A stretch of 64,000 bases of DNA, taken from NCBI RefSeq assembly GCF_039994875.1, contig NZ_CP121196.1, forward strand, positions 3,472,001 through 3,536,000. The letters run 5' to 3'. Both the position numbers and the translations under genes were made by a program. The notes below the pieces were generated by a model. It had not been told where the DNA came from and did no database searches. It saw only the letters and a program-made list of their open reading frames with translations. The DNA comes from Telmatobacter sp. DSM 110680 (lineage in GTDB: Bacteria > Acidobacteriota > Terriglobia > Terriglobales > Acidobacteriaceae). This document shows, piece after piece, positions 40,693 through 49,225 of the stretch. Numbering within the stretch: position 1 is the stretch's first letter; each line of letters starts with the position of its first letter.

Positions 40693-43249
40693 CCGTGCTC
40701 TCAGTTGGCAGCGGGCTGGGGCCATCGCATGGCGTGATCTCAAATCCGCTCCCGGCAAATTTGCATTTGTCGTGCTGTCGGTTGCCGTCGGTGTTGCCGC
40801 ACTTGTAGGTGTTCGCGGCTTCAGTGAAAGTTTTCGTACCACGCTGATGACCGAGGCGCGTTCGCTGATGGCGGGAGACCTCAGTGCACGAGTATTTCGC
40901 CAGCCCACAGCCGATGAATCGCAGAAGCTAGCCGCGCTCGAGAAGGGAATTCCTGGGAGCGACTTGACGTGGGTGACGGAGACAGTCTCCATGGCTTCAG
41001 TGCCTCCTGATCCAGTGCCAATTCTTGTTACGTTGAAGGCGGTCGATCCCGACCGGTATCCGTTCTACGGTTCTGCGCAGCTAGAACCTGCAATGGGCTT
41101 GCAACAGGCCCTGAATGGCGACTCTGCTGTGGTTGCTGAAGAGTTCTTGATCAGGCTCAATGCGCATGTCGGGCAGACTTTGCGGCTGGGTGGGAAGAAC
41201 TTCAAAATTGTCGCGGTCCTTTCGCAGGAGCCAGACCGGATTTCAGCCGGCGCTGGCATAGGCCCGCGCGTGATGGTATCGCGTTCCTCTCTGCAAAGCT
41301 CAGGCCTGATGGCTCCCGGGAGCCGTGCTGCCCAACGTATGTTACTGAAGCTGCCGCCAACCGCAGACGATACGGCTGTGCGCAAACAAGTTGAATCGAT
41401 TTTGCCCGACGCACAGGTGATGGATTTCAAGGAAGGAAATCCGGCACTGAGCCAGGGGCTCGACAACGCTACTGCAATTCTCAGCCTTATCTGTCTTGTC
41501 GCCATGGTGCTTGGCGCGATCGGTGTAGCAATGGCGATGCATGCTCACCTCGAGCAGCGCATGGACATGCTCGCGATCCTCAAGGCAGTGGGGGCACAGT
41601 CCTCCGACTTGTTGCGTATTTTTCTTCTACAGACCATGGCGCTCGGGCTCATAGGCGCTTTGATCGGTGTCGCAGGTGGAGCAGCCGTGATGGAGGCCCT
41701 ACCAGCCGTGTTCGGCAAACTGCTGCCGGTACACACCGTGATGCATTTTCCGTGGCGAGCAGTGCTTGCGGGTCTGGGAACTGGATTGCTTACGACATTG
41801 CTGTTTTGTCTTCCACCGCTACTCGATGTCCGCACTGTGAGACCTATTCTGGTCTTGCGCAGGCTGGTAGAGCAAGGGCCTAGTAACGCGCGCGACTGGT
41901 TTGGGCGCTTGTGGTCTCGACGCCTGCAGATAGCCATTGCCGTGCTTGTCATCGTGGCCCTTGGAGCAATTGCGTGGGCATTGTCTGATTCAGTAAAGGT
42001 TGGTGGCTGGTTCGCACTGCTGTTCACCGTCGCACTAATCGTGCTACTGGTACTGGCTGCAGTGGCTCTGCGCGTGCTGAAATTCGCTCTCAATCGTGTG
42101 AGGCTGCATCTGCCGTCTTCATTGCGTCATGGTCTTGCAAATCTCTACAGGCCAGGCAATCAATCAGCCGCCGTCCTTGCCTCACTTGGCACCGGCGTCA
42201 TGCTCATTCTTGCCGTGTATCTGATGCAGAGCACATTGCTGCGCGAAATCCGTGAGACTGCCTCGCCCAAGTTGCCCAACGTGTTCCTTATCGACATTAC
42301 CTCTGACGAAGTTGAGGGTGTCAGGTCTTTCTTTCAGCATCAGCCTGGCGTCACTGCGCCGCTCGATTTGATTGCAGGCGTTCAGGGACGCTTCGTCTCT
42401 TTCAACGGCAAATCCCTCGATGATTTGAAAGAGCAGCACTTCCCACGGAGAATGCTGGAGAACGCTGAACTGAGCTGGGCAGATGCGCCCCCGGAAGGCG
42501 ACAAGGTGACCCAGGGTAAATGGTGGACCGATGCGAATGCCGCTGAAGTCGCTATTGGTGAGGGCACGGCACAGCGGCTTCATCTCGGAGTCGGCTCTTC
42601 AGTGGAGATCGCGATCGGCGGTCGCGTTCACGCGCTAAAAGTTACCGCTCTTTACAAATCTGACGGACAACATTTGGCCGCGCGGATATCGTTCATGCTT
42701 CCTTCCGGCCAGCTCAAGGATGAACAAGCAACATGGTATGGAGGCGCTCACGTCGATGCTAAACGGGTTCCGACGATGGAGAGGGCACTTTTCGCCGCTT
42801 ATCCAACAGTGACTGTGATCAACATCGCCGACGTGCTCGATCGCATCGAGAGCGTGGTCGACCAGATCACTTTTGTAGTGCGTTTCCTGGCCGGCTTTTC
42901 GATTCTTGCTGGACTAATGATCCTCGCATCGAGCATCGCAAGTGCACGTTTCCGACGCATGCGCGAAGCGGTTGTACTGAAAACGTTGGGTGCAACCCGT
43001 ATGCGCATCGTGCGAACATTCAGTGTCGAATTTTCCGTGCTCGGTCTGCTGGCTGGCTCAGTTGGCGTGATCTTTGCAAATATCCTCACGCGCGTACTAT
43101 TGCGCAAACTTGAAGTCAGTTTTCAAATCGACTGGTACGCGACAGCTTTTACGCTGGTGGGGACGGCTATCCTTGCAATGGGAACAGGGTGGATTGCGAG
43201 CTTCCGTATCCTTGGGCTGCGGCCACTGGAAGTATTGCGCGAAGAATGA
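40685..43249 (+). CDS. FtsX-like ABC permease, YbbP-like
   Basis: An 854-residue inner-membrane permease starting at the ATG that overlaps the ATPase gene. It has an N-terminal helix (FAFVVLSVAVGVAALVGV), a MacB-type periplasmic domain, a first FtsX core (LICLVAMVLGAIGVAMAMHA), a middle membrane pair, a second periplasmic domain and a final FtsX core (VVLKTLGATRMRIVRTFSVE, LGLLAGSVGVIFANIL). Two FtsX units with ten or so helices are what YbbP has. The pair probably moves or extracts a hydrophobic envelope molecule; the real substrate is not known. Confidence 0.92.
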   Translation: MADRALSWQRAGAIAWRDLKSAPGKFAFVVLSVAVGVAALVGVRGFSESFRTTLMTEARSLMAGDLSARVFRQPTADESQKLAALEKGIPGSDLTWVTETVSMASVPPDPVPILVTLKAVDPDRYPFYGSAQLEPAMGLQQALNGDSAVVAEEFLIRLNAHVGQTLRLGGKNFKIVAVLSQEPDRISAGAGIGPRVMVSRSSLQSSGLMAPGSRAAQRMLLKLPPTADDTAVRKQVESILPDAQVMDFKEGNPALSQGLDNATAILSLICLVAMVLGAIGVAMAMHAHLEQRMDMLAILKAVGAQSSDLLRIFLLQTMALGLIGALIGVAGGAAVMEALPAVFGKLLPVHTVMHFPWRAVLAGLGTGLLTTLLFCLPPLLDVRTVRPILVLRRLVEQGPSNARDWFGRLWSRRLQIAIAVLVIVALGAIAWALSDSVKVGGWFALLFTVALIVLLVLAAVALRVLKFALNRVRLHLPSSLRHGLANLYRPGNQSAAVLASLGTGVMLILAVYLMQSTLLREIRETASPKLPNVFLIDITSDEVEGVRSFFQHQPGVTAPLDLIAGVQGRFVSFNGKSLDDLKEQHFPRRMLENAELSWADAPPEGDKVTQGKWWTDANAAEVAIGEGTAQRLHLGVGSSVEIAIGGRVHALKVTALYKSDGQHLAARISFMLPSGQLKDEQATWYGGAHVDAKRVPTMERALFAAYPTVTVINIADVLDRIESVVDQITFVVRFLAGFSILAGLMILASSIASARFRRMREAVVLKTLGATRMRIVRTFSVEFSVLGLLAGSVGVIFANILTRVLLRKLEVSFQIDWYATAFTLVGTAILAMGTGWIASFRILGLRPLEVLREE

Positions 43250-43377
43250 GGTGCTTGCGCCGTACAGACGGTTTGACCGGCTAAAAGTTTGCACGTATTA
43301 TGAGATAGTTGGCCTTAGCGCCTGAATGTTCTGTTTGGCCAAGTCAGAACGGCTGCAATGGCCCGCATCGCGTTTGT

Positions 43378-43451
43378 TGCCCCCTCGTTCAATGGTAGGA
43401 CAGCTGCCTCTGGAGCAGCCTATCGGGGTTCGAATCCCTGGGGGGCAGCCA
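43378..43451 (+). tRNA. tRNA-Gln (anticodon CTG)
   Basis: A complete 74-base tRNA including CCA. The acceptor TGCCCCC pairs with GGGGGCA, the anticodon stem GCTGC/GCAGC holds loop CTCTGGA, and the T arm has GGTTCGAATCC. Its last 20 bases double as the left attachment repeat of element 2, and the tRNA stays intact. Confidence 0.96.
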
Positions 43452-43453
43452 AT
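43432..43453 (+). repeat. Left attachment repeat of element 2
   Basis: Identical to 52854-52875 over 22 bp; it covers the T-loop end, acceptor strand and CCA of tRNA-Gln. Confidence 0.88.
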
Positions 43454-43585
43454 ACACATTTTCTGCACATCTCCAGACATCTCCCAAAATCTCTGAAACA
43501 CGCCAAAGTCTGCATAAACACTGGGCTTTATTCTCTATGCTCGTATCTAGAGGTCTATGGGTGTATCCCCCAAGCGCACAGACCT

Positions 43586-43634
43586 TGCTGTATAAATTGC
43601 TGTACAATTGGCGCGAAATCGCACTTATACAGCA
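43586..43634. repeat. Integrase arm-type sites around the integrase promoter
   Basis: TGCTGTATAA (43586), TGCTGTACAA (43598) and an inverted TTATACAGCA (43625) lie just before the integrase start. Two further direct copies, TGCTGTACAA at 52800 and 52811, sit inside the right repeat. The inverted copy lies within the expected promoter, so integrase binding could repress its own gene. Confidence 0.65.
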
Positions 43635-43652
43635 AGTGGGGGATAAAACACC

Positions 43653-44843
43653 TTGAATCTGACAGATGCGAAACTACGCAAGACAAAGAACGATACAGCA
43701 AAGCCTGTGAAAATGAGCGATGGGCGCGGCCTTTATTTGCAGGTGAACCCGAAAAACGGCGGGAAATACTGGCGTTACGGCTACAGGCACGAGGGCAAGC
43801 AGCGCACTCTTACGCTCGGCGAATATCCGCTCATGTCGCTCGCGGCGGCTCGCGATGCTCATGCGGACGCGCGGCGGCAATTGCTCTCGGGCATCGACCC
43901 GGCAGCACCGGAACAACAAGAGCAAGGCGGCGGCACATTCGCGGATGTGTTTGAGGCATGGCTTGCGCATTGGCGCAAGAGTGTCTCGGAGCGTCACGCG
44001 GGCATGGTCGAGCGAATGATGCGGGCTCAGGTACTTCCCGCGCTTGGCGGGCTCGGCGTCGCGTCTGTGACGACTCTGAACATCGTGCGGGCGGTTCAAT
44101 CAATCGACCAAGACGGCAAGAACGAGACGGCGCAGCGGGCGCTCGAAACCATCCGCATGATATTTCGGCACGGCATCGTTAACGGACTAGCGCCGCGAAA
44201 TCCCGCAGCGGACATAAAACCCGCTGACGTCCTCTCGCCAGTCAAGAGCGAGAACTTCGCGCACGTCTCCGCTCCCGAGATTCCCGCGCTCTGGCGAGCC
44301 ATCAACGGCTATCACGGCAGCGCGGCGGCGAAAATCGCGATGAAACTGGTCGCCTACACGGGCGCACGTCCGAGCATGGTTGTAGAGGCATCGTGGAGCG
44401 AAGTAGACATCGAAGCGGCGCGATGGGAGATAAGCGCGGAGCGAATGAAGATGGACACGGCGCACATCGTCCCTCTGTCTCGACAGGCGTGCGAGTTATT
44501 CGCGGCACTAAAGCACTTCACGGGACACACGGCGCTATGCTTTCCGGGCGATAGAGATACCGCGAAGCCGATGAGCAATAACACGCTCGGGAAAATGCTA
44601 GAGCGGCTCGGATACAGGGGCAAGCAAACCCCGCACGGATGGCGGCACATTTTCAGCACCCAGATGCACGAACTCGGCTACGAAGAGCGATTCATTGAGG
44701 CGGCGCTCGCGCATCACAAGCGCGATAAAGTCGCGGCGGTTTACAACAAGGCCGCATATCTCGCGCAACGCAGGGAACTAATGCAACGCTGGTCGGACCA
44801 TCTCGACTCGCTCGCGGCTCGGGTCGTAATCGCGGCGGCTTGA
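43653..44843 (+). CDS. int: P4-type tyrosine integrase of element 2
   Basis: A 396-residue recombinase starting at a TTG after GGGGG. The N-terminal DUF4102-type arm-binding domain is clear (MSDGRGLYLQVNPKNGGKYW, KQRTLTLGEYPLMSLAAARD). Catalytic residues: Arg in AYTGARPSMVVEASW, His/Arg in PHGWRHIFSTQM, the second His in ALAHHKRDKVA, and Tyr in VYNKAAYLAQRRELM. This group integrates at tRNA 3' ends and is common on genomic islands and satellites. It differs from the element 1 integrase in type and target, so the two elements are independent. Confidence 0.93.
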   Translation: MNLTDAKLRKTKNDTAKPVKMSDGRGLYLQVNPKNGGKYWRYGYRHEGKQRTLTLGEYPLMSLAAARDAHADARRQLLSGIDPAAPEQQEQGGGTFADVFEAWLAHWRKSVSERHAGMVERMMRAQVLPALGGLGVASVTTLNIVRAVQSIDQDGKNETAQRALETIRMIFRHGIVNGLAPRNPAADIKPADVLSPVKSENFAHVSAPEIPALWRAINGYHGSAAAKIAMKLVAYTGARPSMVVEASWSEVDIEAARWEISAERMKMDTAHIVPLSRQACELFAALKHFTGHTALCFPGDRDTAKPMSNNTLGKMLERLGYRGKQTPHGWRHIFSTQMHELGYEERFIEAALAHHKRDKVAAVYNKAAYLAQRRELMQRWSDHLDSLAARVVIAAA

Positions 44844-44864
44844 GTGAACAAAAAAATCAGACAG

Positions 44865-44890
44865 ACGGCTCGGGCTTCGGCTCGGGCCGT
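44865..44890 (+). terminator. Hairpin terminator after the integrase gene
   Basis: An 11-bp stem (ACGGCTCGGGC with GCTCGGGCCGT, two G-U pairs in RNA) is closed by a TTCG tetraloop, 22 bp after the integrase stop. There is no long T-run, so it may be a pausing or processing hairpin. The rest of 44844-45135 has no gene. Confidence 0.55.
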
Positions 44891-45135
44891 TCGCGTTTAC
44901 GAGCAACGCAATCTCTGATAAGCGGCGATGCGGTGTGATGGGAATCACCACCGGATAAAAATCGCAGCCTAAAAAGTTTTGCACAAATTTGGGGGTAGTT
45001 TCTCGCTAAGATAGATTACATGGGGAATTGATGCGCAAGGCATCTGTCCGAATCTCCCCCAGCCCTAAAAATCGCTGATCAAGAATGAGTAGGTTTACTC
45101 ATTCCCGCCGCAGATGTATTGCGCGAGGGAGAAGG

Positions 45136-45714
45136 ATGAAGCGGTTTCAGGTTCAGCATAAATGCTCAGTGCGGGCGAAGATTGACGCGGCATACGCTCG
45201 CGGCGATTGGGAGGGATGCGACGACGGCGTTCTGTTTTGGGTTTTTGAGTTGGCATTCCTGTTAACTCAGGACGAGGATACCGCGCAAGACGCTACGATT
45301 CGGGTCTGGCAGAAGCGCGAGCTATTCGACTCGCAGAAGTCGGCCCTATCCACCTGGGCTACTCGCGTCATCTCTAACGTGAACTACGACGCACTGCGAC
45401 AGGTTGCAGACTTGGCGATTGTGGGTTGCGACATGCCGCCCGTAGAAAATAGCGAAGGCGAGCAGACAGACGGATTCGAGGCGGCTCTCGATGAGCGCGG
45501 TACTTGCGACGAGGTAGAGGGCGGCGAGCGTATGAGCCCGTTAGTTCGCAAGGCGCTATCAGTTAATCGCGAAAAACTGCCGAGCGACGAGGCTCGAATA
45601 GTATTCGCCCGCCTATCTCTCGGGGAGAGCGTTACCTGTATCGCTAAGTCTTACGAGTGCGAGGCCGCAACGATGAAGAAGCGCATATCGAGATGGAGAC
45701 AAATAGCGGCGTAA
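45136..45714 (+). CDS. Sigma-70-like protein (ECF-like), divergent
   Basis: A 192-residue protein. The ATG at 45136 follows GAGGGA; a more upstream ATG at 45085 lacks a site. The N-terminal half resembles sigma region 2: FELAFLLTQDEDTAQDATIR, then VWQKRELFDSQKSALSTWAT and VISNVNYDALRQ, compare the ECF pattern of AEDLVQDTFLR and FRAWLFRIARN. An acidic linker leads to a region-4-like HTH (RIVFARLSLGESVTCIAKSY, then ATMKKRISRWRQ). It is probably a sigma factor or sigma mimic acting on the element; the tandem 36-bp repeats just downstream may be its targets. The match is of motif level only. Confidence 0.62.
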   Translation: MKRFQVQHKCSVRAKIDAAYARGDWEGCDDGVLFWVFELAFLLTQDEDTAQDATIRVWQKRELFDSQKSALSTWATRVISNVNYDALRQVADLAIVGCDMPPVENSEGEQTDGFEAALDERGTCDEVEGGERMSPLVRKALSVNREKLPSDEARIVFARLSLGESVTCIAKSYECEAATMKKRISRWRQIAA

Positions 45715-45724
45715 AGAGTGTCAC

Positions 45725-45796
45725 TTTTTTCCAAAACATCCGTATATGGTGGTGTGGGGGTTTTTTCCGAATCGCCCGTATAAGGTAGTGGGAGCG
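45725..45796 (+). repeat. Two tandem 36-bp imperfect repeats
   Basis: Units 45725-45760 and 45761-45796 agree at 27 of 36 positions. Each begins with TTTTTTCC and holds a core of the form CCGTATATGGTGGTG. The spacing and position, after the sigma-like gene and before the AlpA-like gene, suit tandem promoters or operator sites. Confidence 0.6.
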
Positions 45797-45892
45797 CGGG
45801 CTGGAGTCAAAACTGACTCGCCCGCCGAGCGCGACCGTCCTTCCGCTCGCCCATACAGGGGAACCAGACGTCGCTCCCGTCTAGGTTCCCCT
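45796..45892 (+). ncRNA. Structured noncoding segment with two strong hairpins
   Basis: Hairpin 1 (45796-45825): GCGGGC and GAGTCA pair with TGACTC and GCCCGC around loop AAAC, with a two-base bulge. Hairpin 2 (45857-45892): AGGGGAACC plus AGACG pair with CGTCT and GGTTCCCCT, one bulged A, loop of seven. Hairpin 2 is followed by TACGTTTTGAT, so it may end a short transcript. Whether a stable RNA is made is not known. Confidence 0.45.
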
Positions 45893-45978
45893 TACGTTTT
45901 GATCGCGCTATAGACGCTCGAAGATAACCGCGCAATTCAGCACACCAACCGCCGCGAACACGGCGCATAGGAGAGGCA

Positions 45979-46158
45979 ATGCCCAAATTACTAACGATTC
46001 AGGAATGCGCCGCAACCGTATCCCTCTCGGTCCCACAACTCTACAAGTTGCAGTCGCGGGGCGAGTTCATCAAGCCTTTAAAGATAGGCCGCAGCGCACG
46101 TTTTTTACAGAGCGAGTTGCAGGAATGGATTGAGTCTAGGTCCATTGCTCGCAACTAG
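45979..46158 (+). CDS. AlpA/excisionase-like HTH protein
   Basis: A 59-residue protein beginning MPKLLTIQECAATVSLS after a GGAGAGG site. The pattern LTIQECAATVSLSVPQLYKL, then FIKPLKIGRSARFLQSELQ and EWIESR, is a complete winged HTH of the AlpA/HTH_17 type. In P4-like elements AlpA activates integrase transcription or acts as excisionase. It is the first gene of the main block of element 2, with the structured segment just upstream. Confidence 0.82.
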   Translation: MPKLLTIQECAATVSLSVPQLYKLQSRGEFIKPLKIGRSARFLQSELQEWIESRSIARN

Positions 46159-46209
46159 CGAAGCAGCGGCGCAGCGTCGACACAAACGAAACTCAACCAT
46201 TCAATTCCA

Positions 46210-46779
46210 ATGGAGCGAAACACCATGTCATCATTACTCGGCCTTACCTACCACTCCGAACTACACATCTCGTCGACATCGCAAGCGTACCAGCAGTTTT
46301 TGTGGACGAAAGCACACATAATCTCTCGCATTCGCGACCGTTTTATCGCACGGGCGAGCGACGCGGACGATAGCGCCAATGCTTGCGAGTTCAATGGAGA
46401 CAGGGCGAGCGCACGTAACTGGCGGCTCCAGCGTGACGCTTTTCTCGCGAAGGCTGATTCTGAATTGGGCGGATGGGGGCCAACGACAGCGCAGTTAGAC
46501 GCACTAATCGAAAACGAGAGGCGACAGGCTTGCATCCGTATGGAATGCCAGCGGAACGGCGACGCGCTCCAAGAGGCGCTCAGTCTAGAGAAACCCAAGC
46601 AGGAGAAATCTTGCCGCGACGCGCTGGCAAAGCTGGAACCCGAGGCGGCGAAACTACACGAGGCGTGGATTGCTGGCATGAAGTCGGCTCGCATCCCACT
46701 GGACGGAACAGAAGAGCAGTTGAAGATGGTCGGGCTCTGGGATGCTTTTCAGCGTGCTTTGAAGGCGGCGGCGCGGTAA
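46210..46779 (+). CDS. Unknown charged, helical protein of element 2
   Basis: A 189-residue protein that I do not recognise. It can start at 46210 or at the ATG five codons on (MSSLLGLTYHSELH). Nearly the whole length is predicted helical and charged (ARASDADDSANACEFNGDRA; SLEKPKQEKSCRDALAKLEP), which would suit a scaffold- or coiled-coil-type protein. No membrane segment or enzyme motif is seen. It directly precedes the prohead protease gene by 60 bp, so a structural-assembly role is conceivable. Confidence 0.6.
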   Translation: MERNTMSSLLGLTYHSELHISSTSQAYQQFLWTKAHIISRIRDRFIARASDADDSANACEFNGDRASARNWRLQRDAFLAKADSELGGWGPTTAQLDALIENERRQACIRMECQRNGDALQEALSLEKPKQEKSCRDALAKLEPEAAKLHEAWIAGMKSARIPLDGTEEQLKMVGLWDAFQRALKAAAR

Positions 46780-46839
46780 CTCACATCGCGGGCGCTTGGT
46801 AGCCTAGCGCCCAACATACTCTCGAAGGGGATTCACGTT

Positions 46840-47649
46840 ATGGGCAAGCAAATCGCGGCGTATGCCGCACTGTACAACTCGCGCAGCGGATGGCTCGGCT
46901 TCTACGAGACGATTGCTAAGGGCGCATTTAACAGCGTTCTGCGCGGAAATCCGAATGTGGTTTGCCTTTTCAACCACGATGACAATCGACTTCTCGGACG
47001 CACGACGAGCGGAACCCTGAAGCTCTCGGCAGACGACAAGGGACTTTCTTACAAATGCACGTTGCCACAAACGGCGACTGGCGACGAGGTTGGAGAGCTA
47101 GTCTCTCGGGGTGACATTAGCGGTTCTAGCTTTGGCTTCATCGTTGGCGAGGACGACTGGAACATCAAGGCAAATGGTGAAGCCGAGCGAACGATTCACA
47201 GCTTCGATTGCATCACAGACGTGAGCCCGGTAACCTCTCCCGCCTATCCCGGTACGATGGACGCGGGCGCGGCGGTACACATGGTGCGGTCGCGCCAATT
47301 GTCGGCAGAGGACGCCGAGCGCGTTCGCAAAGTCGAGGCGGCGGTCGCCGAGGCGCGGACTTACGAAGACGCGGAGAACTACCGATGCCGCGTTCGCGCA
47401 GAAATGGCATTCATCGAATCGGGCATCGACCCGCAGAAAGCGAAGCGCATGTCAGGCAGAGTGCAAGAGCCAAGCGCAACTAAGGGGTTGCGTCGTTCAT
47501 TCAAAATCGAAGGTCGCTCGGTCACTGAGGCAGAGTTTGTAGCGCACGCAAAGCGCAAGGGCATCGCCAACATTGAGCAGCGTTTGGCGACGACGGCCAA
47601 CGGTCGCGCAGAACGCATTACCGTACTTGGCAAGGTCGAGCGCATCTAG
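46840..47649 (+). CDS. HK97-family prohead protease
   Basis: A 269-residue serine protease of the U35/S78 group that cleaves capsid scaffolding during phage head maturation. The N-terminal AAYAALYNSRSGWLGFYETI, then NVVCLFNHDDNRLLGRTTSG with the catalytic His, and GDISGSSFGFIVGEDDW with the catalytic Ser are clear, as is the closing SFDCITDVSPVTSPAYPGT. The C-terminal 120 residues are helical (RKVEAAVAEARTYEDAENYR) and could be a delta-like scaffold. A capsid gene should follow but does not. The protease may act on helper-phage capsids, or it may be a leftover. Confidence 0.85.
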   Translation: MGKQIAAYAALYNSRSGWLGFYETIAKGAFNSVLRGNPNVVCLFNHDDNRLLGRTTSGTLKLSADDKGLSYKCTLPQTATGDEVGELVSRGDISGSSFGFIVGEDDWNIKANGEAERTIHSFDCITDVSPVTSPAYPGTMDAGAAVHMVRSRQLSAEDAERVRKVEAAVAEARTYEDAENYRCRVRAEMAFIESGIDPQKAKRMSGRVQEPSATKGLRRSFKIEGRSVTEAEFVAHAKRKGIANIEQRLATTANGRAERITVLGKVERI

Positions 47650-47667
47650 CATCGACCGCGATTCAAA

Positions 47668-47691
47668 AGGGGCGGGCTTCGGCTCGCCCTT
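47668..47691 (+). terminator. Terminator after the prohead protease gene
   Basis: A 10-bp stem with a TTCG tetraloop, followed shortly by TGCATTTTTG. Both the loop and the flanking GGGCTTCGGCTC core are shared with the hairpin after the integrase gene. Confidence 0.7.
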
Positions 47692-47725
47692 GCATTTTTG
47701 GCATAAATACCTAAAAGGAAGTGGT

Positions 47726-48016
47726 ATGACCTACACACTTAATGTGGAAGACGAACTTATCGAGATGGCAGCATCGAACGCAGTCGAGCGCGGCGCTTAT
47801 ATCTCCCTCAAGATGGAATACATGCGGCGGGGATGGCTCCCGAACAGCACTGAAGAGTTGCGGAGAATCGCGCGAACGCCCAACTTCGCGTGGGCAGACA
47901 AAATGCTCTTTAGGGTGCGGGACCGCTACTTGCGCGTTGACATCGCGCACGACACGGACCGACTGACAAGCGGGCGATGGGACGAAGAGCGCAAGGCAGA
48001 GGCGGTGCGCCAATGA
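47726..48016 (+). CDS. Small unknown protein, coupled to a replication-type gene
   Basis: A 96-residue protein starting at ATG 47726 after AGGAAG. The sequence (MTYTLNVEDELIEMAASNAV; EYMRRGWLPNSTEELRRIAR) is helical and acidic, with no family that I recognise. Its stop overlaps the next start (ATGA), so the two are translated together. Confidence 0.6.
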   Translation: MTYTLNVEDELIEMAASNAVERGAYISLKMEYMRRGWLPNSTEELRRIARTPNFAWADKMLFRVRDRYLRVDIAHDTDRLTSGRWDEERKAEAVRQ

Positions 48017-48723
48017 GCCTACCTTGGTTCTGCATGTATAGCGAGTGGGCGACCGACCCAAAGGTCCAGATGCTATCCGAGGCGATGCAACGGCGCATGG
48101 TCATGCTGTTCTGCGACGAGTGCGCGGAGCAGACTCCCATGAGTGATGAGCAACGAGCGTTCAAGTGGCGCATAACTCCCGAGGCCGTAGCAGAGACGAA
48201 GGCGCTGTTCCTTGAGTACGGCATCGTTGACGAGGACTGGAACGTTCTCAACTGGGAGAAGCGGCAACGGCGCGACCTATCGACCCCCCGAGTTCAGAAG
48301 CACCGAGCAATGAAACGCGGTGAAACGTTACATGAAACAGATGAAACGGCTTCAGAAACGTTTCCGACCGTTCTACATAACAAGACAATACATAACAAGA
48401 CAAACAAAAAAGAGATATATGTCGAAAATCCTTCGGATGTTTCGACTGCTCCCCTTGGCATCGTGTGCGGAGATGAGTCTGCACTCAGAGAGGCACTCGC
48501 GAATGAGTCCAGTGGCGCATCTGTCCGAAGTCTTCCCCTGTTAGATGGCGAAGTGTTCGAGATTACTGAATCCTTTGTAGCCAAACTTAAAGAAGCATTC
48601 CCAAGAGTGAACGTCGTCGAGCAAATAGACCGCATAGGGAAGGGACTACTTTCGGGACGCTACAAACTGCGTGACAAGTCGCCGACAATCGCGTTTATCA
48701 CCGGGCGATGCAGGGAAGACTGA
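48013..48723 (+). CDS. Phage-type replication protein, DUF1376/replisome-organizer-like
   Basis: A 236-residue protein. The start MSLPWFCMYSEWATDPKVQM and the QRRMVMLFCDECAE segment are typical of phage replisome organizers with a winged-HTH N-terminus. A charged linker (KRGETLHETDETASETFPT) leads to a small C-terminal domain (VAKLKEAFPRVNVVEQIDRI) that often recruits the host helicase or its loader. The gene is coupled to the preceding one. It suggests that element 2 can replicate after excision. Confidence 0.68.
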   Translation: MSLPWFCMYSEWATDPKVQMLSEAMQRRMVMLFCDECAEQTPMSDEQRAFKWRITPEAVAETKALFLEYGIVDEDWNVLNWEKRQRRDLSTPRVQKHRAMKRGETLHETDETASETFPTVLHNKTIHNKTNKKEIYVENPSDVSTAPLGIVCGDESALREALANESSGASVRSLPLLDGEVFEITESFVAKLKEAFPRVNVVEQIDRIGKGLLSGRYKLRDKSPTIAFITGRCRED

Positions 48724-48805
48724 CAAAGACCCGCCTTCCCGGTTAGGGAATTGTGGTGCCAACCAGAGGGCGTCGGAAACGGCGCTCTTTTGTTTTAGGA
48801 GCGAT

Positions 48806-49225
48806 ATGAAAAGAGCAGATATGCCGCAAGTAGCGGACACCGAGCACGAGACGGTCACAATAAACGGCGTCGAGGTTCGCGAGGATGGCGAGTGGAGATT
48901 TATCGATTTGGCGCGGTTCTCTATGTGGACCGCATTCAGCGGGTATGGACCTACTAGCGGGCCGAAAGACTATGCGATTAACGAGGACGGCATAGTGTGT
49001 CACATCCCGAGCGAGAGATTCTTCGCGCCGAGTGTGCGCAATCAGAGATTTATCTATGTCCACAAAGAGCGATTCCTCACAGCATGGCTTCTCGCGATGG
49101 CGTTCGACATTCCGAGGCCGTGCAAGGTTGCATACGCGGCTTACATCGACGAGGCAAAGCCCGCGCACGTCAGCAACGTTGTTTGGATTCGCGGGCGACG
49201 CAACCAAGAGGAGACGGCGGCATGA
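48806..49225 (+). CDS. NUMOD4/HNH-like protein lacking the catalytic His pair
   Basis: A 139-residue protein starting at an ATG after TAGGAGCG. The order EVREDGEWRFIDL, KDYAINEDGIVCHIPSERFF, AWLLAMAFDIPRP and VSNVVWIRGRRNQ follows NUMOD4 plus HNH homing endonucleases. At the place of the usual NHIDGD/NN motif it has AAYIDEAKPAHVSN, so the catalytic His is replaced by Tyr. It may be a DNA-binding protein derived from an HNH nuclease. It overlaps the next gene (ATGA). Confidence 0.55.
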   Translation: MKRADMPQVADTEHETVTINGVEVREDGEWRFIDLARFSMWTAFSGYGPTSGPKDYAINEDGIVCHIPSERFFAPSVRNQRFIYVHKERFLTAWLLAMAFDIPRPCKVAYAAYIDEAKPAHVSNVVWIRGRRNQEETAA

